From positions 21,558-85,557 of the forward strand of contig NZ_JAPHNL010000332.1 in assembly GCF_026274175.1 (NCBI RefSeq): 64,000 bases of DNA, given 5' to 3'. Below the pieces are notes generated by a model. The model worked only from the letters and a program-made list of their open reading frames with translations, did no database searches and was not told the origin of the DNA. This document shows, piece by piece, positions 49,261 through 58,618 of this stretch. The position numbers were made by a program, and so were the translations under genes. The stretch comes from Streptomyces beihaiensis (GTDB taxonomy: Bacteria > Actinomycetota > Actinomycetes > Streptomycetales > Streptomycetaceae). The first letter of the stretch is position 1. Each line of letters starts with the position of its first letter.

Positions 49261-50031
49261 CTACGCGTCCCGGTTCTTCAGCAGCGCGTAGCCGATGACG
49301 AGCGCCGCCGCCACCCAGGCCAGCAGGATTCCGAGGCCGCCCCACGGGCCGTAGTGGGCGACGTCGTTCGGTGGGGTCACCACCTGCATCATCTTCTGGC
49401 CCGCCCGGTCCGGGAAGTACTGGGCGACCTTCTTCGTCGCGGACACCGAGCCGAGGATGGGCGAGACCAGGAAGAAGAACGGCATCAGGATGCCCAGGGA
49501 GAGCATGGGGGAGCGCAGGATCGCCGCCATGCCCATGGAGAACACCGCCATGAGCGTCATGTAGACGGCCGCGCCGAACACCGCGCGCAGCACGTTCGGC
49601 GCGCCCAGGGTCGTGCTGTGGTCGCCGAGCATGACCTGACCGAGCAGGAACGCCGCGAAACTGGTGACCAGAGAGGCGGCGAGGGCGAGCAGCGTGGCGA
49701 CGGTGATCTTGCTGAACAGGAAGGTGCCGCGCTGCGGCACAGCGGCGAGTGAGGTGCGGATCATGCCGGTGCTGTACTCGCTCGCCACCACCAGGACGCC
49801 GAAGACCACCATGGCCAGCTGGCCGAGGGTCAGACCGCTGAAGGAGACGAACGTCGGGTCGAAGGACAGCCGGTCCGCGACGGACATCTTCTTGAAGTCG
49901 TTGTTGACCAGGGCGCTGATGAGCATGCCGAGGCCGATCGAGACGACGATGGCCAGACCGAGTGTGAGCGCGGTCGAGTTCACCGACCGGAGCTTGGTCC
50001 ACTCCGAGCGCAGGACCTGGGCCGCGGCCAT
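49261..50031 (-). CDS. ABC-2 type exporter permease (copy 2)
   Basis: 256 residues from ATG 50031, one base after its ATPase gene's stop (TGAGATG). Topology and motifs parallel copy 1: SEWTKLRSVNSTALTLG at the N-terminus, ASEYSTGMIRTSLAAVPQRGTFL before the third helix, six transmembrane segments, and GYALLKNRDA at the C-terminus, where copy 1 ends LNQRDV. It lacks the Pro/Gln-rich N-terminal extension of copy 1. Substrate unknown. Confidence 0.93.
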   Translation of the reverse strand: MAAAQVLRSEWTKLRSVNSTALTLGLAIVVSIGLGMLISALVNNDFKKMSVADRLSFDPTFVSFSGLTLGQLAMVVFGVLVVASEYSTGMIRTSLAAVPQRGTFLFSKITVATLLALAASLVTSFAAFLLGQVMLGDHSTTLGAPNVLRAVFGAAVYMTLMAVFSMGMAAILRSPMLSLGILMPFFFLVSPILGSVSATKKVAQYFPDRAGQKMMQVVTPPNDVAHYGPWGGLGILLAWVAAALVIGYALLKNRDA

Positions 50032-50032
50032 C

Positions 50033-51067
50033 TCAGGCCCCCTTCCGGTTCTTCTGCTGCCAGGAGGAGCCCCACGGCTGACTTTCGGGCGCTGCCGCCT
50101 GGTGGGGCTCTGCCGCCCGATGGGGCTCGGCCGCCTGGCCGGGTTCAAGGGTGCGGTGCGGGTCCGAGTGCGCGTGGTACTCCACCGATTCGGCGGTGAG
50201 CCGCATGAACGCCTCTTCCAGGGAGGCCTGCTGTGGGCTGAGCTCGTGCAGGGTGAGGTGGTGGCTCGCGGCGAGTTCGCCGAGCTGCTCGGCGGAGCCG
50301 CCGTCCACTTCCAGCGCGCCGGAGCCGGTCTCGACGACGGTGATGCCGGCCTCGTGCAGCACGTCGAGCAGCCGCTCGCGCTGCGGCGAGCGCAGCCGCA
50401 CGTAGCTGCGTGAGTTGTTCCGGATGAAGTCCGCCATGGACGTGTCGGCGAGCAGCCTGCCCTGACCGATGACGACCAGGTGGTCGGCGGTGAGCGCCAT
50501 CTCGCTCATGAGGTGCGAGGAGACGAAGACCGTACGGCCCGCCGCGGCGAGGGATTTCATCAGGTTGCGGATCCAGTGGATGCCTTCGGGGTCGAGGCCG
50601 TTGACCGGCTCGTCGAACATCAGGATCCGCGGGTCGCCCAGGAGCGCGCCCGCGATGCCCAGGCGCTGGCCCATGCCGAGCGAGAACCCCTTGGCCTTCT
50701 TCCGCGCCACGGCCGTCAGACCGACCGTGTCGAGGACCTCGGTGACCCGCGCCTTGGGGATGCCGTTGGACTGAGCCAGGCACAGCAGATGGTTGTAGGC
50801 GCTGCGGCCGCCGTGCATCGCCTTCGCGTCGAGCAGCGCGCCGATGTACGTGAGCGGGTCCTTGAGCTGGTCGTAGCGCTTGCCGTCGATCAGGACCGAG
50901 CCGGACGTCGGGTTGTCCAGGCCGAGCACCATGCGCATCGTGGTGGTCTTCCCCGCGCCGTTCGGGCCGAGGAAACCGGTGATGATGCCGGGCCGCACGC
51001 TGAAGGTGAGGTGGTCGACGGCGGTCTTCGTGCCGAACCGTTTCGTCAGCCCGTCGAGCTCGATCAT
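50033..51067 (-). CDS. ABC transporter ATPase (copy 2)
   Basis: 344 residues from ATG 51067 (ATG 51073 also possible; GGGGG lies seven bases before 51067). Walker A GPNGAGKTT is at 34-42, followed by FSLGMGQRLGIAGALLGDP, DEPVNGLDPEG and VSSHLMSEMALTADH. The C-terminal ABC-accessory region ends with SPQQASLEEAFMRLTAESVEYHAH and a short Pro/Ala/His-rich tail with AAEPHRAAEPHQAA. Blocks of ten or more identical residues shared with the ATPase at 46946 show a recent or strongly conserved duplication. Confidence 0.94.
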   Translation of the reverse strand: MIELDGLTKRFGTKTAVDHLTFSVRPGIITGFLGPNGAGKTTTMRMVLGLDNPTSGSVLIDGKRYDQLKDPLTYIGALLDAKAMHGGRSAYNHLLCLAQSNGIPKARVTEVLDTVGLTAVARKKAKGFSLGMGQRLGIAGALLGDPRILMFDEPVNGLDPEGIHWIRNLMKSLAAAGRTVFVSSHLMSEMALTADHLVVIGQGRLLADTSMADFIRNNSRSYVRLRSPQRERLLDVLHEAGITVVETGSGALEVDGGSAEQLGELAASHHLTLHELSPQQASLEEAFMRLTAESVEYHAHSDPHRTLEPGQAAEPHRAAEPHQAAAPESQPWGSSWQQKNRKGA

Positions 51068-51126
51068 GTCCATCCCCCGATCATGCCGATGTCTCGATCA
51101 TGCCGATACGTTAAATCGGCCGAAAG

Positions 51127-51154
51127 CCCCCTGCCACTCAGGAGCGGCAGGGGG
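51127..51154 (-). terminator. terminator after filP
   Basis: CCCCCTGCC (51127-51135) pairs with GGCAGGGGG (51146-51154). On the minus strand the stem is followed by CTTTCGG. It is 53 bases beyond the filP stop. Confidence 0.75.
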
Positions 51155-51207
51155 TTCGGGTCGTGCTGTGCGGACCGCCTACAGCGGTGATTCAGCGGTT
51201 CAGCGCC

Positions 51208-52146
51208 TCAACGGGACTGCTGGGCCGGAACCCCGCGGCTGATCGGCTCGTCCTCGCCGGCCGGCGCGCCCGCGGCGGCCACAGCCGCACCGGTCAGCGT
51301 CGCCAGCATCTCGCGGACGTTGGTCAGCTGGGCGTTGATCGAGTCGCGGCGGTTGGTCAGGGCGGCCAGCTCGCGCTCGGACTCCGAGCGGATGCGGTCG
51401 GCCTTCTGGTTGGCGTCCGCCACGATGTCCTCGGCCTGGCGCTGCGCGGTCTCCACCGTCTGGCGGGCCCGGCGCTCGGCGTCGGTGCGCAGCTTCTCGG
51501 CCTCCAGGCGCAGCTGCTCGGCGCGGTGCTCGATCTCGGCGAGGCGCTTCTCGGCCTTGGCCTGACGCGAGGCCAGGTCGCGCTCGGACTGCTCGCGGCG
51601 CTTGGCCAGGTTCGTCTCGAAGTCGGCGGCGGCCTGGGCGGCCTTGGCGCGGGTGTCCTCGAAGAGGGCGTCGGCCTCCTCGCGCTTGGACTGGGCGTCC
51701 TTCTGCGCCTCGGCGCGCAGCGCGTTCGCCTCGCCCTTCGCCTTCTCGACGATCCGGACGCCCTCGTCCTCGGCCTTGGACTTGCGCTCGGCGGCGAACG
51801 ACTCCGCGTCGTTGCGCACCTGCTGGGCGGCCGACTCGGCGAGCTCGCGGTGCTGTTCGGCGGCCCGGCGGGCCTCCTCGCGCAGGTCCTTGGCCTCCTC
51901 CTCGGCGAGGCGCAGGATCTTCTCGACGCGCGCTCCCAGACCCGCGTACGACGGCTCGGCGTCGTCGACCTGGGCCTGGGCGTTCTGGGTCTCGAGGTGC
52001 AGCTCCTCGATGCGCTTTTCCAGAGCAGTGATGCGGGCAAGAGCGCTGTCACGGTCGGAGACGAGCTTGGAAATACGTTCGTCCACCTGAGCGCGGTCGT
52101 ACCCACGCCGCACAAGCTCGAAGCCGTAGGGGGAAGTGTCGCTCAT
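51208..52146 (-). CDS. filP: filament-forming cytoskeletal protein FilP
   Basis: 312 residues. A short N-terminal region (SPYGFELVRRGYDRAQVDERI, DivIVA-like in type) is followed by a near-continuous coiled coil (about 30-275) rich in Glu, Ala, Arg and Lys, then a flexible Ala/Pro tail. Length, composition and position directly after scy on the same strand match Streptomyces FilP. That protein forms intermediate-filament-like networks near hyphal tips, gives the cell stiffness and works with DivIVA and Scy in polar growth. A terminator follows its stop. Confidence 0.93.
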   Translation of the reverse strand: MSDTSPYGFELVRRGYDRAQVDERISKLVSDRDSALARITALEKRIEELHLETQNAQAQVDDAEPSYAGLGARVEKILRLAEEEAKDLREEARRAAEQHRELAESAAQQVRNDAESFAAERKSKAEDEGVRIVEKAKGEANALRAEAQKDAQSKREEADALFEDTRAKAAQAAADFETNLAKRREQSERDLASRQAKAEKRLAEIEHRAEQLRLEAEKLRTDAERRARQTVETAQRQAEDIVADANQKADRIRSESERELAALTNRRDSINAQLTNVREMLATLTGAAVAAAGAPAGEDEPISRGVPAQQSR

Positions 52147-52340
52147 GGGGTTCCTGTCGAAAGAGACCGGTGAGGTGATAGAGGGAATCCTAGAGGCCCG
52201 AACGGCGTGTCATCGAGCAGATGCCCGTTTGATCTGGCTTCGGTTGGAGAATGTGACCCCTTTTGAGTGGCGTAACCCCCGGAGGGCTTGCCAGAACGGA
52301 GGCCGAAGGTCCCGTCCCAGCACGAAAGTTGCCGTCTTGG

Positions 52341-55300
52341 CTAGGTCTCGGACCCCTTGCCACCCGATCGTGTGGCACCGGCCGCCGCACCGGCCTTGAC
52401 GCCACCGTCCTTGCCCGAACCGGACGGTGCCTCAAAGGATTCCAACGCTTCGAGAACATCTTGGACACGGGAGATCTCGGCATTGATGTCCTCGCGGCGC
52501 CGGACCAGCACGTCCAGCTCGCGCTGGCCCTTTTCGATCATGGCGGCGGCCTCCGCCTCCGCGTCGCTCTTGATCTTTTCCGCCTCGCGGGAGAGCCCGG
52601 CCTTTTTCAGCTCGGCCTCCTTGAGCAGACCTTCCGCCTTCTTGACCGCCGCGATGCGGACCTTCCCCGCCTCCGAATTCGCGTCCGACAGCAGCTCCTT
52701 GGCCTTCGCCTGCGCCTCGGCGAGCTGCTCCTCAGCCGCCTTGACCAGCGCGTCGCAGCGCTCGCCCGCGTTCTTCATCGTCTCCGCGGACTCGCGGCGA
52801 GCGTGCTCGTGCAGCTCCTCGATCTCGGCCGTGATGCGGTCGCGCAGCTCCTCGGCGCGCTCCCTTATCTGCGTGGCGTCCCGGCGCGCGCCGACAAGCA
52901 ACTCGTCCGCGTCCGTACGGGCCTTCTCCACGATCGAGTTGCCCTCGACGGTCGCCTCCGACACCAGCCGCTCGGCCTCGCTGCGGGCCGCGCCGACCAT
53001 CGTGTCGGCCTGCGTCTCGGCGTCGGCGGTCTTCTTCTGCGCCGCCTCCCGCGCCTCACGGGTCAGCTTCTCGGCCTCGGCCGTCGACTCCGTGATGAGC
53101 TTGTCGACCTGCTCCGCGGCCTCGCTGCGCCGCTTGTTGGCGGCCTTGCGGGCCTCGTCCAGGGTCCGCTCGGCCTCCTCGCGCGCCTCGCCGGTGATGC
53201 GCTCGGCCTCCCGCGCCGCGTCCGCCTTGACCTGCTCGGACTCGCTACGGATCCGCTCCGCGTGCTGCTGCGCCGAACCGACCGTCTCGGCGGCCTCGGC
53301 GCGCAGCCGCTCGGCCTCCTCGGTGGCGTCGCCGACGAGCTTCTCGGCCTTGGCCGCGGCCTCGGCGGTGACCCGGTCCGCCGCCTCGCGGGTCTCGGTC
53401 GTCAGCCGTTCGGCCGCCGCGGTCGACTCGGTGCGCAGCCGCTCGGCGTTCTCGGTGGCGTCGCCGACCAGTCGTCCGGCCTCGGCGATGGCCTCGGCGC
53501 TGACCCGGTCGGCCTCGGCGCGGGTCTCGGCGGTCAACTGCTCCGCCGCGGCCGTCGACTCGGCGCGCAGCCGCTCGGCCTCCTCGGTGGCGTCGCCGAC
53601 GAGCTTCTCGGCCTTGGCCGCGGCCTCGGCGGTGACCCGGTCCGCCTCGGCGGTCGTCTCCCGCTCGAGCCGCTCGGCCTCGGACCGCGCCTCACCGATG
53701 AGCGTGTCCGCCTGCTCGGCCGCGTCCGAACGGATCCGGTTGGCGTCCTCGCGGGCCTCCGCGCGGGTGCGCGACGCGTCCTGGTCGGCGGCCGCGCGCA
53801 GGTCGGACACCTCGGTGCGGACCCGCTGCGCGTGCTCGGCCACCTCCGTACGGACCTGCTGGGCATGCTCGGCCGCGTCCGTGCGGGTCCGCTCCGCCTC
53901 GGCCAGCGCCTCCGTCACGGTCCGCTCGGCGAGCGCCTTGGCGGCCTCCGCCTCCGCGTTCGCCTCGGCCCTGACCCGTGTCGCGTCCTCGCTCGCCCGC
54001 TCGCGCTCGGCGGCCGCGTCGGCGCGGAGCCGGTCGGCCTCCTCCTGCGCCTCCGTCCTGGTCCGCTCGGCCGCGTGCTCGGCGGCGGAGCGCAGCCCGG
54101 CGATCTCCTCCTGGGCCTGCTCCTGGAGGCCCGCGACGGAGTCGCGCACCTGCTGCGCGGTCTGCTCGGCGGCGGAGACCGTCTCGCTCGCCCGCTGGTC
54201 GGCCTCCTCGACGAGACGGACGGCCTCCGCCTGCGCCTCCTCCACCCGCGAGCGCGCCACGGCGAGCAGCTCCTCGCTCTGCTCGCTCGCCCGCTGCCGC
54301 TCCTGGTCGGCCTCCTGACGCGCGCTGCCCAGCGTCTCCTCGGCCTCGCGCCTGCGCCGGTCGGCCTCCTCCCGCGCCGCGGCGAGCGTCTCGGCGGCCT
54401 CCTCGGAGATCCGCTCGGCCGCCGTACGCGCCTCGCCGCGAATCCGGTCGGCCGACTCCTGCGCCTCCGTCTTGAGCCGCTCGGCCTCGGCCGCCGCCTC
54501 CGTGCGCAGCCGCACCGCCGCGTCCTCCGCCTCGGCACGGGTCGTCGACGCGTCCGACGCGGCCTCGGTGCGCAGCCGCTCCGCCTCCGCCTCGGCCTGC
54601 GCCTGGAGCGTGCGGACCCGCTCGGCGGTCTCCGCGCGCAGCCGCTCCGTCTCCTCCGCCGCCTCGGCCCGCAGCCGCTCGGCCTCCGCGCGCGCGTCGG
54701 CCAGCGCCGTCTCGGCCGCTGCGACCTTCTCCTCGGCCTCCGTGCGCAGGCGGGTCAGCTCCTGGGCCGCCTCCTCCCGGCGGGCCGCGATCGCGGTCTC
54801 GGCCTCCTCCTTGAGGGCGCGGGCGGCGTCCTCCGCCCCGGCGCGGGTCCGCTCGGCCTGCTCCTCGGCCTCGGTGCGGTGCCGCTCGGCCTCCGCACGG
54901 GTGCGCTCAAGGGTGTCCTCGGCCTGCTTGCGCAGCGACGTGGCTCGCTCGATCGCCTCGGTGCGCACCCGCTCGGACTCGGTCGTCGCGTCCTTGCGCA
55001 GCTCGTCGGCGTCGGCCTTCGCCTTGGCGAGCAGCTCCTCGGCGGTCTTGGCCGCCTCCTCGATCTGCTGGACGGCCTCGCGGCGCGCCTCGGCGCGGAT
55101 CCGCTCGCCCTCCTCGACGGCCTCGGCCCGCAGCTGCTCGGCCTCGCCGCGCAGCCGCCGCGCCTCCTCCTGCAGCTCGACGGTCTTGGCGCGGTACTCC
55201 TTGGTGTCGTCCTTCGCCGCCCCCTTGAGCTGCTCGGCCACGTCGTGCGCCTCGGCGCGCAGCCGGTCCGCCTCCGCCTCGGCCTCCGAGCGGATCCGCT

Positions 55301-56519
55301 CGGCCTCCTCGGTCGCGGCCTTCGTCGTCGCCTTCGCCTGCTCGGACGCCTTGTTGACGACGTCCTCGGCGGTGCGCGCGGCCTTGGCGAGCTCGCCCGC
55401 GGTCTCCTCCGCGGTGACCGTACGGGCCTTCTCCCTGGCCTCGGCGATCAGCTTCTCGGCATCGGCCCTCGCGTCGGCGACGACCTGCTCGGCCTGCTCC
55501 TTGGTGGCCTCGGCCTCCTTGGTGGCCTCCTCGACCAGCCGCGCCACCTGCTCCTTCGCGGTGCGGGTGCGCTGCTCATAGGTCGCCTCGGCGGACGCCA
55601 GCTGCTTGGCGGCGGACTCCTTGGCCTCGCCGAGCACCTTCTCGGCCTCGGCGCGGGCCTCGCGCAGCGCCGTGTCCGCCTCGGAGGCGCGCTGCTCGGC
55701 GGTACGGGTCAGCTCGGCGGCCTCGCGGCGGGCCGCGTCGGACTCGCTGGTGGCCGACGAGCGCAGCCGCTCGGCGTGGTCGGTGGCCTCCTGGGCCTGC
55801 GCGGACGCGGCGTTCAGCAGCCGCTCGGCGTCCTGGCGGGCACGGGCGAGCAGTGACTGCGCCTCGGCGCGCGTCGCCTCCGCCTCGTCGGCCAGGCGCC
55901 TGCGGGCCTCGCCGGTGATCCGCTCGGCCTCCGCGCGCGCGGCGGCCAGGGCCTGGTCGGCCTCGGCACGGGAGTCGTCGAGCAGACGGCGGGCCTGCTG
56001 CTCGGTGCGGGCACGCAGCTGCTCGGCCCACTGCACGTTCTCGTTGACGTGCGTCTCGACGGTGCGGCGGCGCTCGGCCAGCTCCTGGTCGAGCTGCTGG
56101 CGCCGGTTGACCGCCTCGGTGTGCAGCTCGGCCTGGAGGCGGGCCTGCTGCTCGGCGTGCTCCTGGAGGATCCGCTGGGTCTGCGCGCGGGCGTCGCGCA
56201 GCTCGCGCTCGGCGTCCGAGCGCAGCTGATCGGCCTGGATCTGCGCGTTCCGAAGGAGCTGCTCGGCCTGGTAGCCGATGTCGCCGCCGTCGTACGCGGG
56301 ACGGGTCGCGAGAGTGCGGCGCGCCTCGTGCAGTTTGGCGCGCAACACCTCCACCTGGTAGCCGAGGTCCTCGGCGTGCTGGACGGCCTTCTCCCGCTCG
56401 GTCTTCAGCCGCTCCATCTCGGCCTCGAACCGCGAGAGATGGTCGGTCTCAGCCGGCCGTCGGCCGTCCTGGCTCTCGTAGCCCCGCACTGCGCGGTCCC
56501 ATCCGTCCCCTGGTCGCAA
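52341..56519 (-). CDS. scy: giant coiled-coil polarity protein Scy
   Basis: 1392 residues from TTG 56519, four bases after AAGGAAG; GTG 56489 (VRGYESQ) is the alternative. The N-terminal part (about 20-110) is a heptad coiled coil with LSRFEAEMERLKTEREKAVQHAEDLGYQVEVLRAKLHEARR. Almost everything after it follows an eleven-residue (hendecad) rhythm in which AEA, ERLR and ERIR recur, with 44-residue near-identical units around residues 950-1080. The C-terminus is Gly/Ala/Lys-rich and non-coiled. Scy organises the tip-organising centre with DivIVA and FilP, deciding branch sites. Adjacent filP lies 194 bp downstream on the same strand. Confidence 0.95.
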   Translation of the reverse strand: MRPGDGWDRAVRGYESQDGRRPAETDHLSRFEAEMERLKTEREKAVQHAEDLGYQVEVLRAKLHEARRTLATRPAYDGGDIGYQAEQLLRNAQIQADQLRSDAERELRDARAQTQRILQEHAEQQARLQAELHTEAVNRRQQLDQELAERRRTVETHVNENVQWAEQLRARTEQQARRLLDDSRAEADQALAAARAEAERITGEARRRLADEAEATRAEAQSLLARARQDAERLLNAASAQAQEATDHAERLRSSATSESDAARREAAELTRTAEQRASEADTALREARAEAEKVLGEAKESAAKQLASAEATYEQRTRTAKEQVARLVEEATKEAEATKEQAEQVVADARADAEKLIAEAREKARTVTAEETAGELAKAARTAEDVVNKASEQAKATTKAATEEAERIRSEAEAEADRLRAEAHDVAEQLKGAAKDDTKEYRAKTVELQEEARRLRGEAEQLRAEAVEEGERIRAEARREAVQQIEEAAKTAEELLAKAKADADELRKDATTESERVRTEAIERATSLRKQAEDTLERTRAEAERHRTEAEEQAERTRAGAEDAARALKEEAETAIAARREEAAQELTRLRTEAEEKVAAAETALADARAEAERLRAEAAEETERLRAETAERVRTLQAQAEAEAERLRTEAASDASTTRAEAEDAAVRLRTEAAAEAERLKTEAQESADRIRGEARTAAERISEEAAETLAAAREEADRRRREAEETLGSARQEADQERQRASEQSEELLAVARSRVEEAQAEAVRLVEEADQRASETVSAAEQTAQQVRDSVAGLQEQAQEEIAGLRSAAEHAAERTRTEAQEEADRLRADAAAERERASEDATRVRAEANAEAEAAKALAERTVTEALAEAERTRTDAAEHAQQVRTEVAEHAQRVRTEVSDLRAAADQDASRTRAEAREDANRIRSDAAEQADTLIGEARSEAERLERETTAEADRVTAEAAAKAEKLVGDATEEAERLRAESTAAAEQLTAETRAEADRVSAEAIAEAGRLVGDATENAERLRTESTAAAERLTTETREAADRVTAEAAAKAEKLVGDATEEAERLRAEAAETVGSAQQHAERIRSESEQVKADAAREAERITGEAREEAERTLDEARKAANKRRSEAAEQVDKLITESTAEAEKLTREAREAAQKKTADAETQADTMVGAARSEAERLVSEATVEGNSIVEKARTDADELLVGARRDATQIRERAEELRDRITAEIEELHEHARRESAETMKNAGERCDALVKAAEEQLAEAQAKAKELLSDANSEAGKVRIAAVKKAEGLLKEAELKKAGLSREAEKIKSDAEAEAAAMIEKGQRELDVLVRRREDINAEISRVQDVLEALESFEAPSGSGKDGGVKAGAAAGATRSGGKGSET
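53295..53646. repeat. long direct repeats inside scy
   Basis: An 88-bp stretch at 53295-53382 recurs at 53559-53646, exactly 264 bp (88 codons) away, and the region between them is a further related copy. At protein level this is a 44-residue unit, four hendecads, with the core LVGDATE-AERLR-ES/A, present three times. Confidence 0.85.
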
Positions 56520-56721
56520 GTTCTTCCTTACGAGCCCCGAACATCCGCCGATCGGGGCCCCCGGGGAATGGTGTCAGATCGAATGCGTCGGCGCGTCCGC
56601 GCGCGGTGCCCGACCGCCCGACCGCCCCGACCCTCGATCCCCGACACCCGGACCCCGGCCCACGACTGGCCGTTGGAGACGGCAGCCGCCCCCCAACCCT
56701 ACCGGCACGGATAACGAGCAG

Positions 56722-57162
56722 TCAGTGCTCGATCGAGTCCTGGGACGCCGCGGTGACGAGTTCGGTCAGGACGCCGTGGCAGTCCTTGGGGTGCAGGAAC
56801 GTGATCCGCGAGCCCATCGAGCCGCGCCGCGGCTCGTCGTAGAGGACGCGTACGCCCTTGTCCTTGATGGCGGCGGCGTCCGCGTCGACGTCGGCGGTGC
56901 CGAAGGCGATGTGGTGCACACCCTCGCCGTTCTTGGCCAGCCACTTGCCGACCGCCGAGTCCTCACGGGTCGGTTCGAGCAGCTGGAGGTAGGTGGCCCC
57001 GCCGTCGCTCGTCTCGTTGATCTTGAGCATGGCCTCGCGCACGCCCTGCTCCTCGTTGACCTCGGAGTGGTACACCTCGAAGCCGTACGTGGCCTTGTAG
57101 AACTCGACGGTCGCGTCGAGGTCGTGGCAGGCGATCCCGATGTGGTCGATTCGTGTCAGCAT
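56722..57162 (-). CDS. mce: methylmalonyl-CoA epimerase
   Basis: 146 residues from ATG 57162. It interconverts (R)- and (S)-methylmalonyl-CoA. It is a vicinal-oxygen-chelate fold of two repeats. Metal ligands are visible as His in LTRIDHIGIACHDLD, His in EGVHHIAFG and Glu in the C-terminal LTELVT. The family's TYLQLLEPT and PRRGSMGSRITFLHPKD motifs are intact. The longer upstream open frame lacks a ribosome-binding site. It is divergent from the thiolase with a 138-bp shared promoter region, and MeaB of the same pathway follows the thiolase. Confidence 0.95.
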   Translation of the reverse strand: MLTRIDHIGIACHDLDATVEFYKATYGFEVYHSEVNEEQGVREAMLKINETSDGGATYLQLLEPTREDSAVGKWLAKNGEGVHHIAFGTADVDADAAAIKDKGVRVLYDEPRRGSMGSRITFLHPKDCHGVLTELVTAASQDSIEH

Positions 57163-57300
57163 GCTGCCAGTGCAGCGCGGCCCGGCATGGTTACGCAACG
57201 TGCGCGCGATCACACTTGTCGGCCGATGACGCGCGGGGTACCGCTCAGTACATTCGAGTAAACCCTCGTTCACTCCTCATCATCCAAGGGGCCGCGCCTC

Positions 57301-58515
57301 ATGTCTGGAACGACCGGTAGTACCTCCCCCAGTACCTCAGTCATCGTCGCGGGCGCACGCACGCCCATGGGCCGTCTCCTCGGCTCCCTCAAGTCCTTCT
57401 CCGGAGCCGACCTCGGCGGCTTCGCGATCAAGGCCGCCCTCGACCGTGCTGGGATCGGTGGCGACCAGGTGCAGTACGTGATCATGGGTCAGGTGCTGCA
57501 GGCCGGGGCGGGGCAGATCCCGGCGCGCCAGGCCGCCGTCAAGGCGGGCATCCCGATGAACGTCCCGGCGCTCACCATCAACAAGGTGTGCCTCTCGGGC
57601 CTCGACGCCATCGCCCTGGCCGACCAGCTCATCCGTGCGGGTGAGTTCGACATCGTCGTCGCGGGCGGCCAGGAGTCCATGACCAACGCCCCGCACCTGC
57701 TCCCCAAGTCCCGCGAGGGCTACAAGTACGGCGCCGTGCAGATGCTCGACGCGATGGCGCACGACGGCCTGACCGACCCGTGGGAGAACATCCCCATGGG
57801 CGAGTCCACCGAGAAGCACAACACCAAGCTCGGCATCGGCCGCCCCGAGCAGGACGAGATCGCCGCCCTCTCCCACCAGCGGGCCGCCGCCGCGCAGAAG
57901 AACGGCATCTTCGAGGCCGAGATCACCCCGATCGAGATCCCGCAGCGCAAGGGCGAGCCGGTCATCGCCAGCAAGGACGAGGGCATCCGCGCCGAGACGA
58001 CCGCCGAGTCGCTCGGCAAGCTGCGCCCGGCGTTCGCCAAGGACGGCACGATCACCGCCGGCACCTCCTCGCAGATCTCGGACGGCGCGGCCGCGGTCGT
58101 CGTCATGAGCAAGGCCAAGGCCGAGGAGCTGGGCCTGGAGTGGATCGCGGAGATCGGCGCGCACGGCAACGTGGCGGGCCCGGACAACTCGCTGCAGTCG
58201 CAGCCGTCCAACGCGATCAAGCACGCGCTCGGCAAGGAGGGCCTCACGGTCGAGGACCTCGACCTGCTGGAGATCAACGAGGCGTTCGCGGCCGTCGCCG
58301 TGCAGTCAATGAAGGACCTCGGGGTGTCGTCGGAAAAGGTGAACGTCAACGGCGGAGCCATCGCCCTCGGCCACCCGATCGGCATGTCCGGCGCCCGTCT
58401 CGTCCTCCACCTCGCCCTGGAGCTGAAGCGGCGCGGTGGCGGAGTCGGCGCGGCGGCGCTGTGCGGTGGCGGCGGCCAGGGTGACGCGCTGATCGTGCGG
58501 GTACCCAAGGCATAA
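57301..58515 (+). CDS. acetyl-CoA C-acetyltransferase (thiolase)
   Basis: 404 residues. It condenses two acetyl-CoA to acetoacetyl-CoA or runs in reverse. The nucleophilic Cys is C97 in [40 protein letters not shown] (His) and [12 protein letters not shown] (second Cys) complete the site. All three thiolase signatures are present at normal spacing and length. Its product can feed the 3-hydroxybutyryl-CoA dehydrogenase at 38463. Divergent from mce, co-directional with meaB. Confidence 0.95.
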   Translation: MSGTTGSTSPSTSVIVAGARTPMGRLLGSLKSFSGADLGGFAIKAALDRAGIGGDQVQYVIMGQVLQAGAGQIPARQAAVKAGIPMNVPALTINKVCLSGLDAIALADQLIRAGEFDIVVAGGQESMTNAPHLLPKSREGYKYGAVQMLDAMAHDGLTDPWENIPMGESTEKHNTKLGIGRPEQDEIAALSHQRAAAAQKNGIFEAEITPIEIPQRKGEPVIASKDEGIRAETTAESLGKLRPAFAKDGTITAGTSSQISDGAAAVVVMSKAKAEELGLEWIAEIGAHGNVAGPDNSLQSQPSNAIKHALGKEGLTVEDLDLLEINEAFAAVAVQSMKDLGVSSEKVNVNGGAIALGHPIGMSGARLVLHLALELKRRGGGVGAAALCGGGGQGDALIVRVPKA

Positions 58516-58521
58516 CGCTCT

Positions 58522-58595
58522 GCGTGTGCGTACCGGTGTACGCACACGCCTACGCCTACGCCTACGCCTACGTATACGTATACGCACAGGTGTAC
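58522..58595. repeat. 12-bp inverted repeat plus hexanucleotide repeats after the thiolase gene
   Basis: GCGTGTGCGTAC (58522-58533) and GTACGCACACGC (58538-58549) form a perfect 12-bp stem around CGGT, seven bases after the thiolase stop. From 58548 eight hexamers follow: GCCTAC four times, GTATAC twice, then GCACAG and GTGTAC. The alternating purine-pyrimidine text could adopt unusual helices. It lies in the 103-bp leader of meaB. Confidence 0.85.
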
Positions 58596-58618
58596 GTGAC
58601 CGAGTGAACGGAGCTGTG

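Noticed and set aside
52263-55856. Very long rightward open frame (about 1200 codons) antisense to scy
   Set aside because: It is a Leu/Arg/Gly-rich shadow of the repetitive scy codons; no start signal and no recognisable domain.
58526-58618. Extended N-terminus of MeaB starting MRTGVRTRLRLRL
   Set aside because: It is encoded by the inverted repeat and hexamers. ATG 58619 has its own GGAG site and matches the family start.
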